From: Alphaproteobacteria bacterium
Lineage (GTDB): Bacteria; Pseudomonadota; Alphaproteobacteria; Micropepsales; Micropepsaceae
DNA length: 64,000 nt
NCBI GenBank assembly: GCA_013389115.1
Contig: JACADY010000043.1
Coordinates: 1 to 64,000 of the forward strand
Direction: 5' to 3'
A program made the translations under genes and the position numbers. Below the pieces are notes generated by a model, which made no database searches, was not told the DNA's origin, and worked only from the letters and a program-made list of their open reading frames with translations. Of this stretch, positions 7,407 through 16,181 are shown one piece after another. Numbering within the stretch: position 1 is the first letter of the stretch; each line of letters begins with the position of its first letter.

Positions 7407-9422
7407 ATGTTCCGATCCGTCCTCATCGCCAATCGCGGCGAGATCGCCCGGCGCGTCATGCGCACGGCGCGCGCCATGGGGATACGCACGGTCGCTGTCT
7501 ACTCCGACGCCGATGAAGGCGCCGCGCATGTCGCGGAAGCCGATGTCGCGGTGCGGATCGGGGAGGCGGAGCCTCGGCTATCCTATCTCAATGCGTCCGC
7601 CATCATCGCAGCCGCAAAGCTGACAGGCGCCGAAGCGGTGCATCCGGGCTATGGCTTCCTGTCTGAGAACGCTGATTTCGCCGAGGCCTGTGACGCCGCG
7701 GGGCTGATCTTCATCGGTCCGCCGGCGGGCGCGATCCGGGCAATGGGGCTTAAGGATGCCGCCAAGGCGCTGATGGTGAAGGCCGGTGTTCCCGTCGTGC
7801 CGGGCTATCATGGCGATGACCAGACACAGGCGCGGTTGCGGGAAGAGGCGGCGACGGTCGGCTATCCCCTGCTCATCAAGGCGGTCGCCGGCGGCGGGGG
7901 CAAGGGGATGCGGCGGGTCGAGGGCGAGGCCGATTTCGACAAGGCGCTCGAGGGCGCAAAACGCGAGGCGCAATCGGCGTTCGGCGATGCGCGGGTGCTG
8001 ATCGAAAAATATGTCTCGCGGCCGCGCCATATCGAAATCCAGGTCTTTGCCGATGCGCATGGCAACGCCGTTTCCCTGTTCGAGCGCGACTGTTCGCTGC
8101 AGCGGCGGCATCAAAAGGTGATCGAAGAGGCACCCGCGCCCGGCATGACCGACGAGATGCGAGCCATCATGGGCGAGGCGGCGGTCAAATGCGCGCTCGC
8201 CATCGGCTATCGGGGGGCGGGGACGGTCGAGTTCATCGCCGACACATCTGCAGGCCTCTCGCCCGAGCGCTTCTATTTCATGGAGATGAACACGCGGCTG
8301 CAGGTCGAGCATCCCGTGACCGAGATGATCACAGGGCTTGATCTCGTTCAGTGGCAGTTCCGCGTGGCGGCGGGCGAGCAACTGCCGCGCGATGCGGGGG
8401 CGCTCGGCATTCGGGGCCATGCCATCGAGGCGCGGCTCTATGCGGAGGATCCGGCGAAGAACTTCCTCCCCTCGATCGGGCGATTGCTGCGGCTTCGGCT
8501 GCCCGAGGAAGGGCCACATCTGCGCGTCGATGCCGGGGTAAGGCAGGGTGATGCGGTGACGATGTTCTATGACCCTATGATTGCTAAAGTCATCGCATGG
8601 GATGAAACGCGCGCGGGTGCCTTGCGGCGACTCTCCCAGGCGCTCAGCGCAACGGAGGTTGCGGGACTTCGCAGCAATGCAGGGTTCCTCGTCGAGTGCC
8701 TGCGCCACCCCGCCTTTGCCAAGGGCGACATCGATACGGGCTTCATCGAGCGGCATCTTGTGGAAATCGTGCCCAAGGCCGAGGGGCTGTCGACCCGGGT
8801 GCTGGCGATCGCGTGCCTGCATGAATTGCTGAGGCAGCAGGCGCAGGCGCTGGCACTGGCCGAGACGCGGCGCGAGCCGGGCGGACCCTGGTCGCTGCTC
8901 GATGGATTCCGCATCGGGCGCCTCGGACACGGCGCACTTCACTTCGCGGGCGAGGCAGGGCGGATCACCATCGCGGTCACCTATGAGCGCGGTGGCTATC
9001 GCCTCGCGGTGCCGGGCGGAAGCGTCGTTGTGTCGGGCGCGCTGGAGGGCGATGGGCAAATCACCGCCGTCATCGATGGGGTGCGGCACAGCGCGGGCGT
9101 CGTTGCCCTGCCAGGCTCGCTCCTCATCACGCTTGAGGGCCAAACCCTTTCGGTGCCGCTGGTCGATCCGCTGGCCGCGGGGGGCGGGGAGGAATTCACG
9201 GGCGCCGCAATTCTTGCGCCGATGCCAGGGCGCATCACGGCGGTGAGCGTCAAGCCCGGCGACAGGGTGCGGCGCGGGCAGGCGCTCGTATCACTTGAAG
9301 CGATGAAAATGGAACACACGCTGACGGCACCCGGGGAGCGTGAAGTCGCGGAGGTGCGGGTCGCGCCAGGCGATCAGGTCGCGGAGGGAACCGTCACCGT
9401 GCTTTTCAAGACGGCTGGCTGA
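7407..9422 (+). CDS. mccA: Methylcrotonyl-CoA carboxylase alpha (biotin carboxylase and biotin carrier) subunit
   Basis: This 671-residue protein carries out ATP-dependent carboxylation of its own biotin and passes CO2 to MccB. Domain order: biotin carboxylase N-terminal fold (SVLIANRGEIARRVMRTA), ATP-grasp (residues about 115-320, with KAVAGGGGKGMR and EMNTRLQVEHPVTE), and a C-terminal carboxylase cap. A linker/BT-type domain follows, then a biotinyl domain with the modified lysine at Lys634 in EAMKMEHT. The start codon directly follows the hydratase stop codon. The gene is paired with mccB upstream. No isovaleryl-CoA dehydrogenase or HMG-CoA lyase gene is seen in the window. Confidence 0.94.
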   Translation: MFRSVLIANRGEIARRVMRTARAMGIRTVAVYSDADEGAAHVAEADVAVRIGEAEPRLSYLNASAIIAAAKLTGAEAVHPGYGFLSENADFAEACDAAGLIFIGPPAGAIRAMGLKDAAKALMVKAGVPVVPGYHGDDQTQARLREEAATVGYPLLIKAVAGGGGKGMRRVEGEADFDKALEGAKREAQSAFGDARVLIEKYVSRPRHIEIQVFADAHGNAVSLFERDCSLQRRHQKVIEEAPAPGMTDEMRAIMGEAAVKCALAIGYRGAGTVEFIADTSAGLSPERFYFMEMNTRLQVEHPVTEMITGLDLVQWQFRVAAGEQLPRDAGALGIRGHAIEARLYAEDPAKNFLPSIGRLLRLRLPEEGPHLRVDAGVRQGDAVTMFYDPMIAKVIAWDETRAGALRRLSQALSATEVAGLRSNAGFLVECLRHPAFAKGDIDTGFIERHLVEIVPKAEGLSTRVLAIACLHELLRQQAQALALAETRREPGGPWSLLDGFRIGRLGHGALHFAGEAGRITIAVTYERGGYRLAVPGGSVVVSGALEGDGQITAVIDGVRHSAGVVALPGSLLITLEGQTLSVPLVDPLAAGGGEEFTGAAILAPMPGRITAVSVKPGDRVRRGQALVSLEAMKMEHTLTAPGEREVAEVRVAPGDQVAEGTVTVLFKTAG

Positions 9423-9438
9423 GCCTATTCCATCCCTC

Positions 9439-9864
9439 ATGGCGCTTCATCTCATCAAGCTGTGCGTCGGCGCGGACAGTATCGAGGATCTGGCCGATTG
9501 GCAGATCAAGCATCTCGCCACGCTGCAGCGGCAGAAGGCCGAGGCGGTGCTTGCCCATGTGACGCGCCAGACCCCCAAGCGGTCGGCGGAGATTCTGGCG
9601 GGCGGATCGCTATACTGGGTGATCAAGGGCTTCATCGCGGTGCGGCAGCGCATCATCGGGTTGACGCCGCGCGTCATCGAGGGCGTGCCGCATTGCGCCA
9701 TCGCGCTCGCGCCGCCCCTCATCCCCGTCGCGCGCAAGCCGATGCGTCCGTTCCAGGGCTGGCGGTATTTGTCCGAGGAGGCGGCTCCAGAGGACTTATC
9801 TCTAAAAAACAACGGTTTGCCGCCAGAACTTCAGGAAAAACTTGCGGTTCTGGGGCTGTTGTGA
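9439..9864 (+). CDS. DUF1489 family protein
   Basis: This is a 141-residue protein opening with MALHLIKLCVG and DSIEDL, followed by HVTRQTPKRSAEIL, GGSLYWVIKG and a C-terminal FQGWRYL. This is the conserved pattern of the DUF1489 family found in Alphaproteobacteria. There is no signal peptide or membrane span, and no catalytic signature is obvious. It begins 16 bp after the MCC alpha stop codon and is probably cotranscribed with it. The function is unknown. Confidence 0.75.
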   Translation: MALHLIKLCVGADSIEDLADWQIKHLATLQRQKAEAVLAHVTRQTPKRSAEILAGGSLYWVIKGFIAVRQRIIGLTPRVIEGVPHCAIALAPPLIPVARKPMRPFQGWRYLSEEAAPEDLSLKNNGLPPELQEKLAVLGLL

Positions 9865-9889
9865 CCGGGCCATCCACACTGTTGTCATT

Positions 9890-9983
9890 GTCGCACCCGT
9901 GTTTGTGGGTGAAGAGGTCCCAGGTCTTTTGTGCTGGATCCTCTTTGCGGCTCACGCCGCTCGAGGATGACAGGAGGCGAGGG
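9890..9983. repeat. Degenerate extragenic repeat region
   Basis: The 185-bp gap between the DUF1489 gene and panC holds GGATCCTCTTTGCGGCTC and CGAGGATGACAGG. These resemble degraded versions of the CCTCATCC/GGATGAGG palindromes at 79-122 and 3559-3603. No open reading frame or clear terminator was found here. Confidence 0.35.
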
Positions 9984-10049
9984 TAACGGATCAGGTGGAT
10001 GGGCGCCTTCGCAGGGGAATGCTTTACCGTATATTACTCCAACCCGGCC

Positions 10050-10931
10050 TCAGGCCGCGTCCACCGGGTCAACCGGCCAATTGTCGATCAACCGCGTGCC
10101 GCCGACACGGGCAGCGACGAGCAGGCGGCCGGGTCGGTCGAGCTTTGCCAGCGGGGCAAGCGTGTGGGCGTCGCGCAATTCGAGGTAGTCGACAGCGCCA
10201 AATCCCTGTTTCAGCAGCCGTGCCGTGCCGATGGCGAGCGATTCGGGGATCGATTTCCCGGCCAGAATGTCCCGCGCCGCATCCTGCAGGATGATGTTGA
10301 GCCAGGCGGCGGATTTGCGCTCGCCGGCCTAGAGATAGGCATTGCGTGAGGACATGGCGAGGCCGTCGTGCTCACGCAAAGTGGCGCCGCCGACAATCTC
10401 AACCGGAAGATCAAGATCCTTCACCAAGCGCTTGATTACCAAGAGTTGTTGGTAATCCTTCTCACCGAAAATGGCGATGTCCGGCTGCACCTGCATCAGG
10501 AGCTTCGTCACCACCGTCGCGACGCCGCCGAAGAAGTGCGGCCGGGCGGCGCTTTCCAGGCCCTCGGATACCCCTGCCACGCGAACAGCGGTTGAAAAGC
10601 CGTCCGGGTACATCTCCTTTACGGCGGGCAAATAGACGAGGTCGCAATAGGCTTGGCGGCTCAGCTTTTCAAGGTCGCCTGCTTCGTTGCGGGGGTAGCG
10701 CTCAAAATCCTCGTTGGGCGCGAACTGGGCGGGGTTCACGAACAGGCTGACAACAATGCGGTTGGCGCGGGCCTTTGCCATCTCCACAAGCGAGAGGTGG
10801 CCCGCATGGAGCGCCCCCATGGTGGGCACAAAGCCGACCCTGTCGCCGGCACGGCGCCATGAAAAGACCTGCGAGCGCAGATCATTGATCGTGCGGACGA
10901 TGGGAAGAGCGCGGGTGGTATCGAGCGTCAT
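10050..10931 (-). pseudogene. panC: Pantothenate synthetase with an in-frame amber codon
   Basis: The frame encodes PanC (pantoate plus beta-alanine plus ATP to pantothenate). The N-terminal 200 residues carry PTMGALHAGHLSLV (HIGH-like), FVNPAQFAPNEDFERYPR, FGEKDYQQLLVIKR and the MSSRNAYL motif. Immediately after MSSRNAYL comes TAG (10329-10331 on the plus-strand map). Beyond it the same frame continues without interruption as AGERKSAAWLNIIL ... VDYLELRDAHTLAP ... TRLIDNWPVD to a TGA at 10050-10052. That gives a normal family length of about 293 codons. PanC proteins normally have Ser or Thr at this site, and TCG to TAG is one base change. The gene is therefore a point-nonsense pseudogene, a strain variant, a sequencing error, or read through. 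Confidence 0.9.
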
Positions 10932-11027
10932 GAGCTATCGGGGGGATGGAACGCGAGAGATTAGCGAAGCGGCAGGCTTGAGGCTACTCTGCACCCACGT
11001 CAACCCTATAACGGATCGCCCCCGAAC

Positions 11028-14000
11028 ATGACCCTCGCCTGCGCACGCGCCCGCTTGGCGCGAGCCTATCTCGCCGACGAAGAGGAGATGACCGACGCGC
11101 TGATCGCGGCGGCGCGGTTTTCTCCCGATGACGCCCGTGCCGTCGATGCCGGCGCAAGGCTGCTCGTCAGCCGTGTGCGTGCGGGGCGGCGGCAAACGGG
11201 CGGGCTCGATGCGTTCCTTCAGGAATATGCACTCTCGAGCGAAGAGGGCGTCGTCCTCATGTGCCTCGCCGAGGCTCTCCTGCGCGTGCCCGACGCGGCG
11301 ACGGCCGACCTCCTCATCAAGGACAAAGTCGGCGGGGCCAATTGGGAGCGGCATCTGGGGCGTTCTGATTCGCTGTTCGTGAACGCCTCCACCTGGGGAC
11401 TGATGCTGACGGGCCGGGTCGTCAAGCTGGACACCCCCGGCAGACCGGGCGGCATTCTGGGGCGTCTGGTTGCGCGTTCGGGCGAGCCCGTCATTCGCGG
11501 TGCGCTCAACTATGCGATGCGGCTGATGGGCGAGCAGTTCGTGCTGGGGCGCAGCATCGATGAGGCGCTCGCGCGCGCCCGAGCGGCGATGGGCAAGGGC
11601 TATCTCTATTCCTTCGACATGCTGGGAGAGGCCGCCTACACGGCCGAGGACGCGGCGCGTTATCTTGCCTCCTATCATGCGGCGCTTGCGCGGGTGGCGC
11701 AGCATTCAGGGCCGCTGGGGATGAACGAGACCGTGTTCACGCGGCCGAGCCTGTCGGTCAAGCTCTCTGCACTCCATCCGCGCTATGACTATCTTCAGCG
11801 CGACCGGGTGCTGGCGGAATTGGTACCAGCGGTGCGGGGGCTTGCGCTTTCGGCGCGGGAGGCGGGGCTTGGCCTTACGATCGATGCGGAGGAGGCCGAG
11901 CGTCTGGAGCTGTCGCTCGATGTGTTCGAGGCGCTGGCGCTCGATGGCCAGCTGAAGGGTTGGAACGGGCTTGGGCTTGCCATCCAGGCCTATCAGAAGC
12001 GGGTGCTGGCGCTTATCGGCTGGCTGTCCCAGCTTGCGCGGGAGAGCGGGCGACGGCTGCCCGTGCGGCTCGTCAAAGGGGCTTACTGGGACAGCGAGAT
12101 CAAGCGCGCGCAGGAACTGGGGCTTCCCGGCTATCCTGTCTATACGCGCAAAGCGGCGAGCGATGTGTCGTTCCTTGCGGCCGCGCGGCTGCTCCTTGCT
12201 GAGCCGGACGCGTTCTTTCCCCAGTTCGCGACGCACAACGCCCACACGGTCGCGGCGGTGCGCGTGCTGGCGCGCGGGCGGCAGGACTATGAGTTCCAGC
12301 GCCTGCACGGCATGGGCGAGCCCCTTCATGCCGAAGTGATGGCGCAGCCGGGGGCCGCGCGGTGCCGCATCTATGCGCCCGTCGGCAGTCACGAGGACCT
12401 CCTTGCCTATCTCGTGCGGCGGCTGCTCGAGAACGGCGCCAACAGCTCGTTCGTGAACCGGCTTGCCGATGATGACGCGCCCATCGGCGATATCGTCGCT
12501 GATCCGGTCGAAACGCTGGCCGCGATGCGACCGCGGGCCAATCCGCGCATCGCCCTGCCGCGCGATATCTTCAGCCCCCGGGTCAATTCGCAAGGCGCTC
12601 TCCTCAGCGAGCCGGCAGTGTCGCGGCCGCTGCTTGCGGAGATGGCGGCGGCGCTTGCCTCACCCATCCATGCAACGGCGCTTGTGGGGGGAAGCGAGGC
12701 GGGCGGCGAGCCACGCCCCGTGCGTGATCCTGCGAACCAGGACCTAATCGTCGGCGAGATCCGCGAGGCCGGCCCGCAAGACGCCATGCGGGCGGTGGCG
12801 CTTGCCACGGCCATCCAGCCGGGCTGGGATCGGCTTGGGGGCGCGGCGCGGGCGGCGATCCTGCGCAAGGCCGCCGATCTCATGGAGATGCGGCGGGCGC
12901 AACTGATGGCGCTGTGTGTCCGGGAGGCGGGAAAAACGGTCGCCAACGCGCTCAGCGATGTCCGCGAGGGCATTGATTTCCTGCGCTACTATGCCGATGA
13001 GGCAGAGGTGCTGTTCGCGGGACCTCACCGCCTGCCTGGCCCCACGGGCGAGCGCAACGAACTCTCCCTAGGCGGGCGTGGCATCTTTGCGGCCATCGCC
13101 CCCTGGAACTTCCCCGTCGCCATTTTCACCGGCCAGGTCGCGGCGGCACTTGCCGCCGGGAACGCGGTGCTGGCCAAGCCGGCCGAGCAGACGCCGCTGG
13201 CAGCCCATGCGGTTGTGCGGCTGCTGCATGAGGCCGGGGTTCCGGGCGACGTGCTGCAGTTCCTTCCTGGCGATGGGCCGGTGCTTGGCCGCGCCTTTTT
13301 AGGCGATGACCGGGTCACGGGCGTCGTCTTCACCGGCTCGACGGCGGTCGCCCGGCTGATCGCGCGCCGGCTGGCCGAGCGGGAGGGGCTGCTCGCCACG
13401 CTGATCGCGGAGACGGGCGGGCAGAACGCGATGATCGTTGATTCCACCGCGCTGCCCGAGCAGGTGGTACGCGATGTCATGGCATCGGCCTTCGACAGCG
13501 CAGGGCAGCGCTGCTCGGCCTTGCGCGTGCTCTTCCTGCAGGAGGAAATCGCGCCGCGCGTCATCGCGCTCATCAAGGGTGCGCTCGATGAATTGCGCGT
13601 CGGGGATCCGATGTCCCTCGCAAGCGATGTGGGGCCTGTCATCGATGCCGAGGCAAAGGCGATGCTGGAGGCCCACGCAGCAAAGCTTGCGGGCGAGGGA
13701 CGGCTTATCCATGCGGCGAGGCGGCTTTCCGACACGGAGCGGGGATTTTTCGTTGCGCCCCACGTGTTCGAGATCCCCGGCATCGATTTCCTCACAGGCG
13801 AGGTGTTCGGCCCGATGCTGCACATCGTGCGCTGGCAGGCCGGACGGCTTGGTCAGGTCGTCGATGCCATCAATGCCACCGGCTTTGGCTTGACGCTCAG
13901 CGTGCATTCGCGCATCGAGAGCGTGGCCGCCCAGGTCGCGGCGCGGGCGCGGGTGGGCAATCTCTATGTCAACCGCAACCAGATCGGGGCCGTCGTTGGC

Positions 14001-14156
14001 GCCCAACCCTTTGGCGGTCAAGGGCTTTCGGGTACGGGGCCGAAGGCTGGCGGCCCCCATTACCTGCCCCGCTTCGCGATCGAGCGGGTGATCAGCACGA
14101 ACACGGCCGCGGCGGGCGGCAACACCGCGCTATTGGCGCTATCTGGGGAGGGGTGA
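11028..14156 (+). CDS. putA: Bifunctional proline dehydrogenase / P5C dehydrogenase (PutA, short form)
   Basis: This 1042-residue trifunctional-family protein oxidises proline to glutamate. The PRODH barrel (about residues 100-480) has YSFDMLGEAA, LVKGAYWDSEIKRAQ, FATHNAHTV, QRLHGMGEPL and RRLLENGANSSFVNR. The aldehyde dehydrogenase half (about 545-1020) has AIAPWNFPVAIFTGQ, FTGSTAVAR, ETGGQNAMIVDST and the catalytic cysteine at Cys829 in SAGQRCSAL. It ends with NRNQIGAVVGAQPFGGQG. The long forms carry an N-terminal ribbon-helix-helix DNA-binding domain, which is absent here. This is therefore the minimal, non-autoregulating architecture. It is divergent from panC with 96 bp between them. Confidence 0.96.
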   Translation: MTLACARARLARAYLADEEEMTDALIAAARFSPDDARAVDAGARLLVSRVRAGRRQTGGLDAFLQEYALSSEEGVVLMCLAEALLRVPDAATADLLIKDKVGGANWERHLGRSDSLFVNASTWGLMLTGRVVKLDTPGRPGGILGRLVARSGEPVIRGALNYAMRLMGEQFVLGRSIDEALARARAAMGKGYLYSFDMLGEAAYTAEDAARYLASYHAALARVAQHSGPLGMNETVFTRPSLSVKLSALHPRYDYLQRDRVLAELVPAVRGLALSAREAGLGLTIDAEEAERLELSLDVFEALALDGQLKGWNGLGLAIQAYQKRVLALIGWLSQLARESGRRLPVRLVKGAYWDSEIKRAQELGLPGYPVYTRKAASDVSFLAAARLLLAEPDAFFPQFATHNAHTVAAVRVLARGRQDYEFQRLHGMGEPLHAEVMAQPGAARCRIYAPVGSHEDLLAYLVRRLLENGANSSFVNRLADDDAPIGDIVADPVETLAAMRPRANPRIALPRDIFSPRVNSQGALLSEPAVSRPLLAEMAAALASPIHATALVGGSEAGGEPRPVRDPANQDLIVGEIREAGPQDAMRAVALATAIQPGWDRLGGAARAAILRKAADLMEMRRAQLMALCVREAGKTVANALSDVREGIDFLRYYADEAEVLFAGPHRLPGPTGERNELSLGGRGIFAAIAPWNFPVAIFTGQVAAALAAGNAVLAKPAEQTPLAAHAVVRLLHEAGVPGDVLQFLPGDGPVLGRAFLGDDRVTGVVFTGSTAVARLIARRLAEREGLLATLIAETGGQNAMIVDSTALPEQVVRDVMASAFDSAGQRCSALRVLFLQEEIAPRVIALIKGALDELRVGDPMSLASDVGPVIDAEAKAMLEAHAAKLAGEGRLIHAARRLSDTERGFFVAPHVFEIPGIDFLTGEVFGPMLHIVRWQAGRLGQVVDAINATGFGLTLSVHSRIESVAAQVAARARVGNLYVNRNQIGAVVGAQPFGGQGLSGTGPKAGGPHYLPRFAIERVISTNTAAAGGNTALLALSGEG

Positions 14157-14463
14157 GGGTTGACGCAGTCGCTGCGTGCAAGGCGCTGGGCGATGCGTCC
14201 GCGCGTCCGGGTTGGACGCTGACCATTCGCGCAGTTTCACCTTCGCCGACAGGGACATTGGGCAGGCTTGATGAAGAGAGAGCCCCAACACATCCCCAAC
14301 GCCTTGCATCGCAACATAACAAATTTATGTCATCAACGTGACGTTGCCAAGCGTCATTTTGAACCGTGGTGAAAACTCTTCGCCGTCAAGACTTGACTTG
14401 CATGCCATTCGGACGCGCCCTGGTAGGGGTTAGCGAATCTCAGACAGGAAGGGTTCCGGGGCC
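14157..14463. other. Non-coding interval upstream of mipZ
   Basis: This 307-bp gap lies between putA and mipZ. One open frame through the first part has neither a ribosome-binding site nor protein-like composition and is not called. The second half becomes more AT-rich (for example CAACATAACAAATTTATG near 14312) and probably holds the mipZ promoter. I could not identify a clean -35/-10 pair or a full CtrA site. Confidence 0.5.
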
Positions 14464-15330
14464 ATGCAGGAATTGCCGGCTCACGTCGTCGTTTTCGGCA
14501 ACGAGAAGGGCGGATCGGGAAAATCCACCGCCGCGGTGCATGTCGCCGTCGCGCTGATGCAGCAGGGTTTCAAGGTCGGCGCGATCGACCTCGACAGCCG
14601 GCAGAAGAGCCTTGCGCGCTACATCGAGAACCGCGAGGAATGGTGCCGGCGGAACAATCTCAAGCTCGCCCTGCCCGAAGTGCGCGTGATCGCGCGCAGC
14701 GCCCGCCCCGTCGTCGCGGATGCGCAGACGGAGGAACAGGAGCATTTCTCGGAGGCGTTGTCGGCGCTGAGGCAGGCGTGCGACGTCGTCATCATCGACG
14801 CGCCCGGCAGCGATACCTATCTGTCGCGCCTGGGGCATCAGCTGGCGGACACGCTCGTCACGCCGATGAACGACAGCTTTGTCGATTTCGACCTCTTCGC
14901 GAAGATCGATCCCGACACGTTCCGCATCCTTACGCCCAGCCTTTATGCCGAACTCGTCTGGGAGAGCCGCAAGCGCCGGGCGATGAGCGACCGCTCAACC
15001 ATCGATTGGGTGGTAATGCGCAACCGCGTCGCGAGCCTTGATGCCAAGAACAAGCGCCGGGTGGGCGAAGTCCTGGATGCGCTTTCAAAGCGCATCGGCT
15101 TTCGCATCGCGCCGGGGCTCAGCGAGCGCGTCATCTTCCGCGAGCTGTTCCCGTTCGGGCTTACCCTGCTCGACCTTGGCAGCGATGGGCAGAAGCTCAC
15201 CATGTCGCATCTGGCGGCAAGGCAGGAAGTGCGCGACCTGGTGGCGGCGCTTAACCTGCCGGCGCTCAACGAGCGGCGCTCGCCCTATGCGCGGCCGGGA
15301 CTGGAAACGCGTTTCGTGGCGGCGGAGTAG
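14464..15330 (+). CDS. mipZ: Division-plane positioning ATPase MipZ
   Basis: This is a 288-residue ParA/MinD-superfamily ATPase that forms a gradient from the ParB-bound poles and inhibits FtsZ there, placing the division site at mid-cell. The deviant Walker A is at residues 13-22 ([10 protein letters not shown]). It is followed by the MipZ-type switch region [19 protein letters not shown] and the Walker B-like [16 protein letters not shown]. The segment [18 protein letters not shown] is strongly MipZ-like and distinguishes it from ParA or chromosome Soj proteins. The start is ATG 14464. The membrane DnaJ gene follows 71 bp downstream in the same direction. Confidence 0.93.
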   Translation: MQELPAHVVVFGNEKGGSGKSTAAVHVAVALMQQGFKVGAIDLDSRQKSLARYIENREEWCRRNNLKLALPEVRVIARSARPVVADAQTEEQEHFSEALSALRQACDVVIIDAPGSDTYLSRLGHQLADTLVTPMNDSFVDFDLFAKIDPDTFRILTPSLYAELVWESRKRRAMSDRSTIDWVVMRNRVASLDAKNKRRVGEVLDALSKRIGFRIAPGLSERVIFRELFPFGLTLLDLGSDGQKLTMSHLAARQEVRDLVAALNLPALNERRSPYARPGLETRFVAAE

Positions 15331-15401
15331 GGCCAGGTATTGGATTTCTTGTTCAGCGTCCCGACATAGTTAGGAGTTATTGTCGGCTCATAAGAGGGAC
15401 G

Positions 15402-16106
15402 ATGGGCATTTATCTGGTGTTCGCGGTGGTCGGTGCGGCGGTGCTTGCCTGGCTCGCCTTGCGTTCGACGTCAAGCATGAACCCGGCCGCCTTGTCGCGC
15501 ACCATGCGCTATGCGAGCGCGGTTCTGCTGGGGCTGCTTGCCATCGCTACGCTCTATGCGCGGCTGCTTCCCCTCGCCCTCGTCTTCGGGGCGCTTTCCT
15601 TTCTTGTGGCGACCGACAGGCTCAGCTTTTTCGGGCGGTGGCTGCGCGGCGGGGTGGGCGGTTTCGGCGGCCGACACACGAAAGTGACGACCGGCTATTT
15701 CGAGCTCGATCTCGACCAGGAGACGGGCAGCCTTGCGGGCGTCATCCTGCGCGGGCCTTATGCAGGGCGGACGCTGGCCGGGCTGTCGCCGCAGGAGGGC
15801 GCCGAGCTCTACCATCAATGCCGCACGAATGATGCGCCGTCTGCGACGATCCTTGAGGCCTATCTCGACCGGCTCTATGGCCCGCGCTGGCGTGAGGGCT
15901 CGGGCGGCAGTGATGGCGAGGGATTTGGGCCGCCGATGACGGTCGAAGAGGCGCTGGCGATCCTGGGGCTTTCGCCTGGCGCGACGCAGGATGATATCCG
16001 CGAAGCGCATCGCCGCCTTATGCAGCAGGTCCATCCGGACAAGGGCGGCTCGGGCTATCTTGCCGCCCAGATCAATGCCGCGCGGGACTTCCTGCTCGGG
16101 GATTAG
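15402..16106 (+). CDS. Membrane-anchored DnaJ-domain protein
   Basis: This is a 234-residue J-domain protein. Two hydrophobic helices span about residues 3-22 and 38-67 ([21 protein letters not shown] and a second stretch). A soluble region with [12 protein letters not shown] and [12 protein letters not shown] follows. The C-terminal J domain (about 178-234) has [16 protein letters not shown] and the essential HPD tripeptide at 211-213 ([10 protein letters not shown]). The topology resembles TIM14/DjlC-like co-chaperones, which recruit Hsp70 to the membrane. The start at ATG 15402 has GAGGG just upstream. Its position after mipZ suggests a conserved neighbourhood, but no direct functional link is shown. 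Confidence 0.85.
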   Translation: MGIYLVFAVVGAAVLAWLALRSTSSMNPAALSRTMRYASAVLLGLLAIATLYARLLPLALVFGALSFLVATDRLSFFGRWLRGGVGGFGGRHTKVTTGYFELDLDQETGSLAGVILRGPYAGRTLAGLSPQEGAELYHQCRTNDAPSATILEAYLDRLYGPRWREGSGGSDGEGFGPPMTVEEALAILGLSPGATQDDIREAHRRLMQQVHPDKGGSGYLAAQINAARDFLLGD

Positions 16107-16181
16107 GGCGGGCGAGAAGTTTCCGACTGCCTCCCAAGAGGGGCCGGACAAGCCGGGATCGGGTGCGTATTGGGGCTGACG

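Noticed and set aside
7578..9143. 521-codon open frame antisense to mccA
   Set aside because: Arg/His-rich composition, no ribosome-binding site, lies wholly inside a well-supported gene. It is a mirror frame produced by high GC.
14153..14341. 62-codon ORF between putA and mipZ
   Set aside because: No ribosome-binding site and non-protein-like composition. It reads through the putA 3' flank.
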